The notes beneath the pieces were generated by a model, which was given only the letters and a program-made list of their open reading frames with translations, made no database searches and was not told the DNA's origin. Source: GCA-2746795 sp963747345 (GTDB taxonomy: Bacteria > Chloroflexota > Anaerolineae > Promineifilales > Promineifilaceae). From it: a stretch of DNA of 64,000 nucleotides. Of this stretch, positions 53,579 to 62,073 are shown piece by piece. Where the stretch lies: positions 1 through 64,000 of the forward strand of contig CAVVFA010000023.1 of assembly GCA_963747345.1 (NCBI GenBank), given 5' to 3'. Each line of letters begins with the position of its first letter. Position 1 is the first letter of the stretch. The position numbers and the translations under genes were made by a program.

Positions 53579-55570
53579 TTAAAGAATGTTAAAAACAGCT
53601 AATACCTCTGCGCCTTCGCGGACGAAGCAGGGGATTTGGGTAAGCGGCGCAGTCACCTCCAGCCATTGACCCCCAGCATGAGTCGTGGTTTGCCACACAT
53701 CAACCCAATTCTCGCCTGATGGCAGGTAGACACGCCGCACCGTCTGCCCTTCGGCTAAAATGGGAGCGACTAGAATATCTGCGCCAAACATGAACTGATC
53801 CTCGACTGTCCAACTATCAGCATCATCGGGGAAATCGACGAGCAGCGGGCGCATGGGCGGCAGACCGGTTTCGGCGGCAAGCTGCATGTGGCGCATGATG
53901 TAGGGTTTGAGCCGTTCCCGCAGAAAGAGCAGTCCTTTGATGATGTCATAAGCGGTGTCACCAAACGACCATACTTCATTCGGGCCACCCGTCATCGTGG
54001 CTAAGTCGCCATCCCACCAATCTCCTTTCATGGCACGGAAGCCATGCAGGCGGAAAAGCGGGCAAAATACACCATATTGGAACCAGCGCACAATCAATTC
54101 CTGAAATGTGGGATCGTCGGGATCGCCGTTGGCAAAGCCGCCAATGTCGGTAGTCCACCAGGGGATGCCGCTGAGACCGATGTTTAAGCCAGCACGAACC
54201 TGTTCAGCGAGAACAGGAAACGTGGAGGCCACATCGCCTGACCAAACGGCAGCGCCCCAGCGCTGGCTGCCGGCCCATGCCGAGCGATTGAGGGTGAGGA
54301 TGTCGGTTTCGCCGGCTTGCTGCAAGCCATCGTAAATGGTTTGGGCATGGGCGACGGGATAGAGATTGGAAACGGCCGTTCCCGGGCCAGCCGCATAGCG
54401 TAAATTATCAATATCAGCCGGGGCGATCTCCGGTTCATCCGCATCCAGCCAGAAACCGCGAATGCCGTGGGCGTAATAGGATTCGCGCAGTTGCGACCAC
54501 AAATACGTGCGCGCTTCAGGATTGGTCGCGTCATACAGGTGAAAGCCAATCGGGCGATCATCCATCAGGCCAAGATGGGCGGCGTAGCCCCGTTGGCTGT
54601 CAATGACAAACCCTCGCGCTTTCATCGCTGGCAAATGTGGACTGTCTGTCGCCAGCGCCGGCCACACCGAGACCATCACCTCCACGCCCATTTCCTTTAA
54701 TTCGGCGACCATGGCGCTAGGATCAGGCCATTGTTCCTCCCGAAAACACCAAGCGCCCATCATGGGTGTGTGCAGGCCGTCGATCACAATCACGTCCAAC
54801 GGCAAACCGCGAGCTTTGTACTCCCGTGCCACGGTCAATAGTTCTTCTTGGGTGCGATATTGCAATTTGCACTGCCAAAATCCGGCAGCCCATTCCGGCA
54901 GCAGAGGCGCGTGACCGGTGGCATCGGCGTAATGGTGCAAAATTTCGGCAGGCGTGTCCCCAGCAGTGATCCAGTAATCCATTTGAAATGCGGCGTCGGA
55001 TGTCCAGGTTGTGCCGTTGTAGGCCAGTTCTGCTTTGCCGATGGCGGGATTGTTCCACAAGAAGCCATAACCGCGATTGGAGAGCATGAAGGGGATGTTT
55101 ACTTCGGTATTGAATTGGCGCAGATGGATAACGCACCCTTTTTGGTCGAGGCGGCCATGTTGATGCTGCCCCAGCCCATACAATTTTTCGTCATCGTAGG
55201 CCGCAAAATGGGCGGCGATACTGACAAGATCGCCTCCTTCATGGCGCAGTAACCGGGCGGGCGGCCAACTGGGTCGGCCATGCTGCTCGGCCAGGAGTTC
55301 GGCCCCGGTGTCGGTGTGGATGAAGCGCAAACGGCCGTTTTTGCTTAAGATGGTGGTTAAACGGCCGTTTATCAGGCGGGTTTCAGCTTCGTTTTGCTCA
55401 ATGAGAACGGCCGTTTTCGCTGGAGCCAGCAGCGCGTGCGGCACATCCTCCCGAATACGGCGCAAGTTGGCTCGGACGCGCACACTGTCAGCGCCCCAGG
55501 CTTCAATTTGTAACGTTTCGTGCTGGTTTTGCCAGATAATTTGTTGGGTGTCGGAAATTGTGGTGATCAT
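53579..55570 (-). CDS. glycoside hydrolase family 31 (alpha-glucosidase/xylosidase-like)
   Basis: 663 residues, no signal peptide, so cytosolic. The catalytic nucleophile is in GFWLDADEPE (about residues 371-380) and the acid/base in WSGDVAST (Asp about 444). The N-terminal beta domain and GYGFLWNNP are typical of GH31. It splits alpha-linked glucose or xylose from oligosaccharides; precise substrate unknown. GAGGAAAA precedes the ATG. Three AACGGCCGTT copies fall within 90 bases (55330-55415), the densest cluster in the window. Confidence 0.88.
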   Translation of the reverse strand: MITTISDTQQIIWQNQHETLQIEAWGADSVRVRANLRRIREDVPHALLAPAKTAVLIEQNEAETRLINGRLTTILSKNGRLRFIHTDTGAELLAEQHGRPSWPPARLLRHEGGDLVSIAAHFAAYDDEKLYGLGQHQHGRLDQKGCVIHLRQFNTEVNIPFMLSNRGYGFLWNNPAIGKAELAYNGTTWTSDAAFQMDYWITAGDTPAEILHHYADATGHAPLLPEWAAGFWQCKLQYRTQEELLTVAREYKARGLPLDVIVIDGLHTPMMGAWCFREEQWPDPSAMVAELKEMGVEVMVSVWPALATDSPHLPAMKARGFVIDSQRGYAAHLGLMDDRPIGFHLYDATNPEARTYLWSQLRESYYAHGIRGFWLDADEPEIAPADIDNLRYAAGPGTAVSNLYPVAHAQTIYDGLQQAGETDILTLNRSAWAGSQRWGAAVWSGDVASTFPVLAEQVRAGLNIGLSGIPWWTTDIGGFANGDPDDPTFQELIVRWFQYGVFCPLFRLHGFRAMKGDWWDGDLATMTGGPNEVWSFGDTAYDIIKGLLFLRERLKPYIMRHMQLAAETGLPPMRPLLVDFPDDADSWTVEDQFMFGADILVAPILAEGQTVRRVYLPSGENWVDVWQTTTHAGGQWLEVTAPLTQIPCFVREGAEVLAVFNIL

Positions 55571-55584
55571 AGGTTTTCCTCGTT

Positions 55585-55612
55585 TTGTTTTCTAGCCTTT
55601 TTGTTCTATACT
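55585..55612 (+). promoter_or_regulatory. promoter giving a near-leaderless mRNA
   Basis: TTGTTT (55585-55590), 16-base spacer, TATACT (55607-55612), only 7 bases before the ATG at 55620, which has no ribosome site. Transcription should start at or next to the ATG. Confidence 0.55.
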
Positions 55613-55619
55613 TTACGGC

Positions 55620-56843
55620 ATGAATCGTGAACTAACCCTGCAAACCGTGCGCCGTTTAGCCATTAGCCGTCAATATTTAGACGGCCGTTCTTGTCCACCG
55701 TTGCTCGATCTTATCCGTGATTTGGGCTGCTTACAACTCGATCCGATTAGCGTTGTTGAACGCCCCCATTACCTCATTCCCTGGAGTCGTTTGGGCAACT
55801 ACGACCGGGCCGACCTGGATCGGCTGCTCTGGGAAGACAAGACGCTGTTTGAATATTGGGCACACGCCGCCTCCATTGTGCTTACTGAAGAATACCCCGT
55901 TCACCAGTGGCATATGCGCCGCCACAGTGACGAGCGGTTTGAAAGTTATATCCACAGCCGTCTCAACGGCAATGTGGATGTGCCAGCGCTTACCCAAGAA
56001 ATTTTGGCGCAGCTTGGCCGCGACAAAGCTGTATTCTCCCGCGAAATCAGCGACGGCATCGAAAATCCAGACCCCGGCACGCGCTGGTACAGCGGCCGTT
56101 ATGTGCCGCGCATCCTCGACCACCTGTGGAGCAAAGGGGACGCCATGATTGTGGGACGGCAAGGCAAACAGCGTAAGTGGGGCTTAACCGATGATTTTTT
56201 GCCCGACTGGGCACCGCGTGACGAGTGGGACGACGCCCAGGTGTGCCGCTTCGCTGTGCAAAAAGCGGTGCGGGCGCTGGGGGCGGCCACCACCAAACAA
56301 ATAAAAATCCATTACACCCGTGACCGCTATCCAAATTTGGCGCAAACAATCGCGCAACTCGTGCAAGAGGGCATTCTCATTCCTGTCACCATTCGCGGAG
56401 GCGAAGGATTGCTTCCTGGTGATTGGGTCATGCACCGTGATGATCTGCCGCTGCTGGCGCAAATCGAACAGGGCGACTGGCAGCCCCGCACGACCTTGCT
56501 CTCTCCTTTCGATAATCTCATCTGTGACCGTGACCGTACGGAACTGCTATTTGGTTTCTATTACCGCATTGAGATTTATGTGCCAGCCGCCAAGCGGGAA
56601 TTTGGCTATTACGTCCTGCCCATTTTGCACGGCGACCAACTGATTGGCCGCATCGACATGAAGCTGGACAGCAAAAAGGGTGTGTTGCTGGCGCAGACTG
56701 TGTATGCGGAAGATGGGGTGGAGCGTGATGAGGGGATGGTAACGGCCGTTCGTGAATCCGTTCAGGATCTCGCCCAATTTTTAGCGGCGAATAAAGTAGC
56801 GTGGGGAACGGTACCAGCATCGTGGCATGAATTAAAGGCGTGA
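55620..56843 (+). CDS. AlkZ/YcaQ-like winged-helix protein (HTH_42)
   Basis: 407 residues. Tandem winged helices as in the AlkZ/YcaQ DNA glycosylase family, which removes interstrand crosslinks or alkylated bases. The catalytic-loop motif is LQLDPISVV near residue 38; as I recall, AlkZ has Q-x-Q there and the YcaQ/AlkX branch Q-x-D, so this would belong to the latter. HYLIPWSRLG and LLSPFDNLICDRDRTELLF are family-typical. Divergent from GH31 with 49 bases between. Convergent with the first MDR gene, one base apart. Confidence 0.8.
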   Translation: MNRELTLQTVRRLAISRQYLDGRSCPPLLDLIRDLGCLQLDPISVVERPHYLIPWSRLGNYDRADLDRLLWEDKTLFEYWAHAASIVLTEEYPVHQWHMRRHSDERFESYIHSRLNGNVDVPALTQEILAQLGRDKAVFSREISDGIENPDPGTRWYSGRYVPRILDHLWSKGDAMIVGRQGKQRKWGLTDDFLPDWAPRDEWDDAQVCRFAVQKAVRALGAATTKQIKIHYTRDRYPNLAQTIAQLVQEGILIPVTIRGGEGLLPGDWVMHRDDLPLLAQIEQGDWQPRTTLLSPFDNLICDRDRTELLFGFYYRIEIYVPAAKREFGYYVLPILHGDQLIGRIDMKLDSKKGVLLAQTVYAEDGVERDEGMVTAVRESVQDLAQFLAANKVAWGTVPASWHELKA

Positions 56844-56844
56844 T

Positions 56845-57870
56845 TCAGATCATCCTGTTCAAATCCACTGCCACGCCGTCCAAACCGTCAGCTTTGCTGT
56901 CCTGAGCCACCGTGACAACTATTTTCCCTTTGGCGTGTTTTTCGCCAAGAAAACGAAATGCTTCAGCCGCTTCTGCTAACGGGTAACAATGATCAATAAC
57001 AGGCACTACTTTGCCATCTTCAAGCAATTGACTCAGCGTAAATAGATCATCCTGGTTGGTATGTGCCGCCAGATTGCCAAATGTTTGCCCGCCTCGTGAT
57101 TTCAGTGGCCCCAGCAGCATGGATTGGAATATTTGCTTCATCGTGCCACCGGTGCAAATGTAAAACCCTTTTGGTGTTAAGGCCCGTTGATAGTCTGAAA
57201 GTGAATGATGTCCATTCGCCGCGAGAATGAGATCGTACTGCTGTCCATTCTCGGTGAAATTTTCTTGTGTGTAATCAATAACGTGATCAGCGCCCAGGGA
57301 GCGGGCCATATCTAACTTGCTGGTGGAGCAAACGGCCGTTACCTCCACCCCAAACGATTTAGCAATTTGCACCGCAAAAGACCCCACGCCACCAGACGCC
57401 CCATTTATCAAAACCTTCTGCCCTGCCTGAATCTGCCCTTTTCGCAGCCCTTGCAACGCCGTGACGGCGGCCATTGGCACAGCAGCGGCTTCCGCAAACG
57501 AAATATTGGCCGGTTTCCGCACCAAAACGCTTTCAGGAGCCGTTACATACTCAGCCAGACCGCCCCAGCCTGACCCGGATAAATCGCCAAATACCGCATC
57601 CCCTGGCTGAAACTGCGTCACGTTTTTGCCCACTGCCTCAACCAGCCCCGCCACATCAGCGCCGAGTATGATGTTCTTCGGTTTGAGGGGCCCGCCAACC
57701 ATCGGCCGGACAAAAAGCGGTTTCCCGGTCAGCGAGATCCAGTCGGCATAGTTGAGCGCTGCCGCCTGAACTTTTAGCAACACTTCATTGTCTTGGGGCG
57801 TTGGTTTTGCTACCTCTTGTAGTGTGAGCACATCTGGTGATCCATATTTTGTATTAACGATTGCTTTCAT
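56845..57870 (-). CDS. zinc-free MDR oxidoreductase (quinone oxidoreductase-like), paralogue 1
   Basis: 341 residues, normal length. MDR family without the structural or catalytic zinc Cys sets. The NADPH-binding Rossmann motif is INGASGGVGSFAVQIAKSFG (about 150-170), followed by EVTAVCSTSKLDMARSLGAD. AAGGAA precedes the ATG. First of five related genes running to the window end. It likely reduces enones or quinones; natural substrate unknown. Confidence 0.85.
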   Translation of the reverse strand: MKAIVNTKYGSPDVLTLQEVAKPTPQDNEVLLKVQAAALNYADWISLTGKPLFVRPMVGGPLKPKNIILGADVAGLVEAVGKNVTQFQPGDAVFGDLSGSGWGGLAEYVTAPESVLVRKPANISFAEAAAVPMAAVTALQGLRKGQIQAGQKVLINGASGGVGSFAVQIAKSFGVEVTAVCSTSKLDMARSLGADHVIDYTQENFTENGQQYDLILAANGHHSLSDYQRALTPKGFYICTGGTMKQIFQSMLLGPLKSRGGQTFGNLAAHTNQDDLFTLSQLLEDGKVVPVIDHCYPLAEAAEAFRFLGEKHAKGKIVVTVAQDSKADGLDGVAVDLNRMI

Positions 57871-57893
57871 TTGTATTCCTTTTGTAACTATAC

Positions 57894-57954
57894 AGACTCT
57901 GAGGGTTTTATTTCGAGAAATTTGACTTTGAGGTTGTTCAAACCCTTAAGGTTA
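57894..57954. repeat. AGACTCTGAGGGTTT hairpin repeat overlapping a stop codon
   Basis: AGACTCTGAGGGTTT / AAACCCTTAAGGTTA, decayed arms. The right arm contains the TAA stop of MDR paralogue 2. Confidence 0.5.
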
Positions 57955-58866
57955 TGCCACTGTGATAACGACATTTCCCTTTTTATGCCCCGTATCAACA
58001 TATCGGTGCGCCTCGACAATTTGTGCTAGTGAATAACACCTATCTATAACTGGCTTTATCTCCCCCGCTTCAACCAATTCTTTGATTAAAACTAAATCTT
58101 CAATTTGTGACTTTGGACTGCCATCATCAACTGTAATGTGTTTTCCGTTTGGAGTTAGTGCAGTCTCGCACTGTAATTTTGCCTTTCTTTTTCCGACGGC
58201 ATTAAAGATAAAATCATAACGTGCGCCACTGTTTGTAAAATCCTCTTTTGTGTAATCAATCACCGAAGTGGCTCCCAGAGATTTCACTAATTCCAGATTT
58301 GCTGTGCTGCATACCCCACTCACTTCTGCGCCAAAGTATCGGGCGAGTTGGACCGCAGCCGTGCCGACTGCGCCCGAAGCACCGTAGATAAGCACTTTTT
58401 GTCCGCTTTGAATATTTCCTTTTTTTAGATAATGCAAGGCTAAAAGTCCGCCATAAGGAACTGCGGCAGCTTCTTCAAAAGTTACATTGGCCGGTTTGCT
58501 AACCAACATTCCTTTTTCGGACATACATTTGTACTCGGCATACGCGCCAAAAGCGGGGAAAAGATCCCAGCCAAATACCGGATCGCCTTTTTGAAACGAC
58601 CTTACATCTTGACCAACAGATTCAATTTCTCCAGCAAACACGATTCCGAGTATGGGTTGCCTCGGTTTCCTAAAACCTAACGCCAGCCCCATCGGGAGCC
58701 AAAGGCGGAGGGGAACATTAAAACCACGGATGATACAGTCGCTGGCGGTGACTGCGGTCGCCAGGATTTTGATGCATACCTCATGCTTCTTGGGAGTCGG
58801 TTTTTCTACCTCTGTGAGTTGAAGAACTTCCGGCGATCCATATTTTGTGCAGACAACTGCTTTCAT
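57952..58866 (-). CDS. zinc-free MDR oxidoreductase, paralogue 2
   Basis: 304 residues, about 30 shorter than its paralogues because the segment after the Rossmann domain is reduced (GKHITVDDGSPKSQIED instead of a longer loop). Cofactor motif IYGASGAVGTAAVQLARYFG. The palindrome-coded NGRYL of its paralogues is NGKHI here. 81 bases downstream of its predecessor on the transcript side; the 3' end lies in a hairpin repeat. Confidence 0.85.
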   Translation of the reverse strand: MKAVVCTKYGSPEVLQLTEVEKPTPKKHEVCIKILATAVTASDCIIRGFNVPLRLWLPMGLALGFRKPRQPILGIVFAGEIESVGQDVRSFQKGDPVFGWDLFPAFGAYAEYKCMSEKGMLVSKPANVTFEEAAAVPYGGLLALHYLKKGNIQSGQKVLIYGASGAVGTAAVQLARYFGAEVSGVCSTANLELVKSLGATSVIDYTKEDFTNSGARYDFIFNAVGKRKAKLQCETALTPNGKHITVDDGSPKSQIEDLVLIKELVEAGEIKPVIDRCYSLAQIVEAHRYVDTGHKKGNVVITVA

Positions 58867-58928
58867 GAGCTTTCTCCCAGGTTACACCGCCACATTTTCA
58901 TTTCCGGTCATCAGATGCGCCATGCCGT

Positions 58929-59908
58929 TCACAGTGGCTGCAATGTCGCCGCCACAGTAATCACAACATTTCCTTTTTTGTGTCCGTTTTCCACGTAGCG
59001 ATGTGCTTCAGCAATTTGTTCTAACGGGTAACGCCTATCGATGATGATTTGCAGCTTGTCGGCTTCAATCAGCTCTTTGAGGAAGACCAGAGCAGCATTC
59101 TTTTCCACTGACATACCGCTGACGACCTTCTTGTTGCCAAAAATTGCCGTCCAGATGTGGAGGAAATTATTTTTTAAACCAGTGGTGGGCAGATAACGGC
59201 CGTTTTCCTTCAGCACCCCCTTACACTGTGAAAACGAACGCTTACCTACCGTGTCAAAAATAATGTCATACATTTCACCCCTTTGCGTGAAATCCTCTTG
59301 TGTGTAATCAATAACCCTATCGGCTCCCAGCGATTGCACCAATTCAATATTTTGGGTACTACATACTCCAGTCACCTCTGCGCCAAAATGTTTGGCAAGC
59401 TGCACCGCATACGTGCCGATGCTGCCTGACGCACCAATAATCAGCACCTTGTCGCCCGGTTGAACAGCCGCCTTATCCCGCAAGAAAAACAGGGCGGTTG
59501 ACGCGCCATCAACTGCGGCGGCAGATTCTTCATAACTTTTATTCGTGGGCTTGAGACACAGCGATCCTTTTTCAGGCATACATTTATATTCAGCATAGGC
59601 GCCCACACCAAACCCGGTAAAGCCAAAAACCTGGTCCCCTTTTTAAACCGTACCACATTTTGGCCGACCGCTTCTACTGTTCCAGCTAACTCATTCCCCA
59701 TAATGCGGAATCTCTTTCTAGGTTTCCGCAGACCCAGGATGAGCCGTCCCCAACGCGGTTCTCCCTGGCGCATCGCGCATTCTGCTGAGGTGACGCTAGT
59801 GGCATGAATTTTGATGAGCAGTTCATCATCCTTCGGCGTTGGTTTGTCGACTTCTTGGAGTTGCAGCACATCGGGTGCGCCGTATTTTTCCCACATAACA
59901 GCTTTCAT
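58929..59908 (-). CDS. zinc-free MDR oxidoreductase, paralogue 3, frameshifted
   Basis: About 326 residues after joining. N-terminal frame MKAVMWEKYGAPDVLQLQEV to VVRFKKG, then C-terminal frame GVGAYAEYKCMPEKGS. The switch is at the C4 run 59636-59639 (G4 on the coding strand); with five G it reads FKKGDQVFGFTGFGVGAY. Cofactor motif IIGASGSIGTYAVQLAKHFG is intact. GAGG precedes ATG 59908. Probable sequence error. Palindrome at 59195 encodes NGRYL. Confidence 0.8.
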
Positions 59909-59955
59909 CATAATTCCTCACTAGACTCAGTTCTTCTATTATTTCATCTTCATCC

Positions 59956-60219
59956 TTAAGCACGGAAGGGAAAATGCTCATATCGTTGTAGTGTGAAGTT
60001 ATGGGCATTATTTGCATATAGATTTGCACCGAGTCGCACAAAAATGATGATGGTAAATAAAATGAAGCCTGTACCATAGGCCATTGACGTAAAAAATGGA
60101 AGCAAAAAGATCCAAAATACGACATTATAAGCCATCCGGATCAGATTAAGCGGATCAGTAAACTGTTGTTTAACGATTTGATCGTTCTCTCTGTTTTTCC
60201 GAAGCCATACGAACCGCAT
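59956..60219 (-). CDS. hypothetical small membrane protein
   Basis: 87 residues, with polar basic N-terminus (MRFVWLRKNRENDQ) and two membrane helices (VVFWIFLLPFFTSMAYGTG and FILFTIIIFVRLGANLY). I do not recognise the family. It lies between two MDR genes in the same direction. No strong ribosome site, so expression is uncertain. Confidence 0.5.
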   Translation of the reverse strand: MRFVWLRKNRENDQIVKQQFTDPLNLIRMAYNVVFWIFLLPFFTSMAYGTGFILFTIIIFVRLGANLYANNAHNFTLQRYEHFPFRA

Positions 60220-60243
60220 GGCTGTATGCTGCTCGACGATAAT

Positions 60244-60402
60244 TCAGTAAAGGACACCGATTACCGCCAGCCAGATCAAGCCACTCATTTCTGTCCAGAC
60301 TAAATCAGATAACGCATAAACAACATAAAGCAGCGCGGGAATCCCCAATGCCACGGAAAGTAAGTTATTCCAGCGTACTGTTAGAACTTTTTCTTTTGTC
60401 AT
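60244..60402 (-). CDS. hypothetical 52-residue membrane protein
   Basis: A short frame with protein-like sequence: MTKEKVLTVRWNNLLSV, two hydrophobic stretches (LGIPALLYVVYALSDL and SGLIWLAVIGVLY). It starts 43 bases downstream of the end of MDR paralogue 4 upstream on the transcript, and ends 25 bases before the 87-residue membrane protein; AAGGAA and GAAAGA precede the ATG. Too small for many gene finders. Role unknown. Confidence 0.55.
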   Translation of the reverse strand: MTKEKVLTVRWNNLLSVALGIPALLYVVYALSDLVWTEMSGLIWLAVIGVLY

Positions 60403-60445
60403 CGTCTTTCGATTTCCTTCATTGCAATCGTATTATTTTTGGATG

Positions 60446-61447
60446 TCAAGAATGCGCCACTGTGATGATGACATTTCCCTGTTTGAGACCAGATTCGACA
60501 TAGCGGTGTGCCTCTGCTGCCTGGTCTAATGGGTAACATCGATCCAGAATCGATTTGAACTGCCCAGCTTCCACAAGCTCTTTAATAAACCTGATATCTT
60601 CCGCCTTTTCAGTTGACAGCGCACAAATCACTTTTTGGCTGCCTACCATTGAAGTCCACAGCATTTGCATAAGTTGTTTTGTTTTGAAACTGGCTAACAG
60701 ATAACGGCCGTTTTCCTTCAGCACCCTCTTACACCGCGAAAACGAATGCTTACCTAAGATGTCAAAAACAAGATCATAAGTTTCACCGTTTTGCGTAAAA
60801 TCCGCCTGGGTGTAATCAATTACTTTGTCTGCGCCCAAAGCTTTCACATAGGCCAATCGCGGCGTACTACATACCCCCGTCACCTCTGCACCGTAATATT
60901 TGGCAAGCTGCACCGCAGCCGAACCAATAGCTCCCGAAGCGCCATTGATGAGCACTTTTTGTCCGCTCTGAAGATTGGCCTTTTTCAACAAATTCAGCGC
61001 CATAATAGCACCATAAGGAACGGCCGTTGCTTCCTCAAAGCTCATATTGACTGGTTTCAAGGCCACCGATCCCGCTTCTGGCATACAAAGATATTCCGCA
61101 TAAGCCCCCATACGTTGTCCCGAATAACCAAAAACCGGATCCCCCTTCTTAAACTGCCGTACATCCTGGCCGACTGCCTCAATTTCCCCGGCAAATTCAC
61201 TGCCCAATATCGGGTTCTTAGGTTTGTTTAAACCAAAAGCTACACGGGTAGGGAGCCAGAAAAACAAAGGCATATTGAACTCCCGAGGGGAGACATTCTT
61301 AAAATTCCGCGCGATCAGATCGCCGTAGTTCACGGTAGTAGCCTGAACTTTCACCAGGATTTCATCATCCTTGGGTGTTGGTTTTTCGACTTCTTTTAAT
61401 TCCAGAACATCGGGTGACCCATATTTTTCAAATACAATTGCTTTCAT
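60446..61447 (-). CDS. zinc-free MDR oxidoreductase, paralogue 4
   Basis: 333 residues. Cofactor motif INGASGAIGSAAVQLAKYYG; VEKPTPKDDEILVKVQATTV at the N-terminus is almost the same as in paralogue 3. ATG 61447 is chosen because GAGG lies about 7 bases upstream. Palindromes at 60703 (NGRYL) and 61019 (Thr-Ala-Val in the Rossmann approach). Same strand as the other copies, so the set probably arose by repeated tandem duplication. Confidence 0.87.
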   Translation of the reverse strand: MKAIVFEKYGSPDVLELKEVEKPTPKDDEILVKVQATTVNYGDLIARNFKNVSPREFNMPLFFWLPTRVAFGLNKPKNPILGSEFAGEIEAVGQDVRQFKKGDPVFGYSGQRMGAYAEYLCMPEAGSVALKPVNMSFEEATAVPYGAIMALNLLKKANLQSGQKVLINGASGAIGSAAVQLAKYYGAEVTGVCSTPRLAYVKALGADKVIDYTQADFTQNGETYDLVFDILGKHSFSRCKRVLKENGRYLLASFKTKQLMQMLWTSMVGSQKVICALSTEKAEDIRFIKELVEAGQFKSILDRCYPLDQAAEAHRYVESGLKQGNVIITVAHS

Positions 61448-61488
61448 CATTTTCCTCATAACTCACGATAGCGTGGTTCAAAAATACC

Positions 61489-61920
61489 TTAGCCTTCTTG
61501 TTGCGGCCACTTCCAGGCAACCCAAACAATCAGCACAGCAAACACAAGTTCTACAAGGCCAAAGGCAATATAGTAAGCCCAACTCTCCCCAATCAAATTA
61601 CTAATATTGACCAGAATATACAGCACACCTACGGCGATATTTACCCCGCGATTCAATTTAGCCTTTAAGACCAGGGATAAGAAAACCATCACAGCCGGAA
61701 TCATCATCATGACTGAGGCAACGAAGAGCGATCCTTGAGTCGCTGGAAAAGGCCCCATGAAACCTTTAAGCATTTCATCTAACTGACCCGGCCTAAACAG
61801 GGAAAGGATGTCGGCATAGATGTATAACATCATCATCGTTACCCATATCGCTGAAAGTTTTATCTTCACATTGATCTTTACATCTTCCAATGACCTGGCG
61901 GTATTTTTATTTGTACTCAT
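61489..61920 (-). CDS. DUF6326 family membrane protein
   Basis: 143 residues, four membrane helices. N-terminal VKINVKIKLSAIWVTMMMLYIYADILSLF matches the DUF6326 group (K-x-K-L-S-x-x-W..YxYxDxxSLF-P-G). Function unknown. It ends 42 bases before MDR paralogue 4 in the same direction, suggesting one transcript. A MITE follows directly upstream of its start. Confidence 0.75.
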   Translation of the reverse strand: MSTNKNTARSLEDVKINVKIKLSAIWVTMMMLYIYADILSLFRPGQLDEMLKGFMGPFPATQGSLFVASVMMMIPAVMVFLSLVLKAKLNRGVNIAVGVLYILVNISNLIGESWAYYIAFGLVELVFAVLIVWVAWKWPQQEG

Positions 61921-61932
61921 TTTGTCTCCTTA

Positions 61933-62045
61933 TAGGTAAACCACAAAAAGTTCTTAAAATTACCAACATGCAAAATTGTGGTTTCCTTCAAGGAAAAGCG
62001 GGTTTTGCACAATTTTATTTCCAAAAACTTTCCCGCTTTTACCTA
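61933..62045. mobile_element. 113-bp MITE, copy 2
   Basis: TAGGTAAACC ... CGCTTTTACCTA, same as copy 3 except for single-base changes and inverted relative to copy 1. It lies 13 bases upstream of the DUF6326 start, between two same-direction genes. Confidence 0.78.
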
Positions 62046-62073
62046 TATCTCTTTTCACTGGCAAGAAACGTTA

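Noticed and set aside
59826..60125. 99-codon frame overlapping the start of MDR paralogue 3
   Set aside because: It overlaps the well-supported MDR start and the 87-residue membrane protein in another frame, and lacks a ribosome site.
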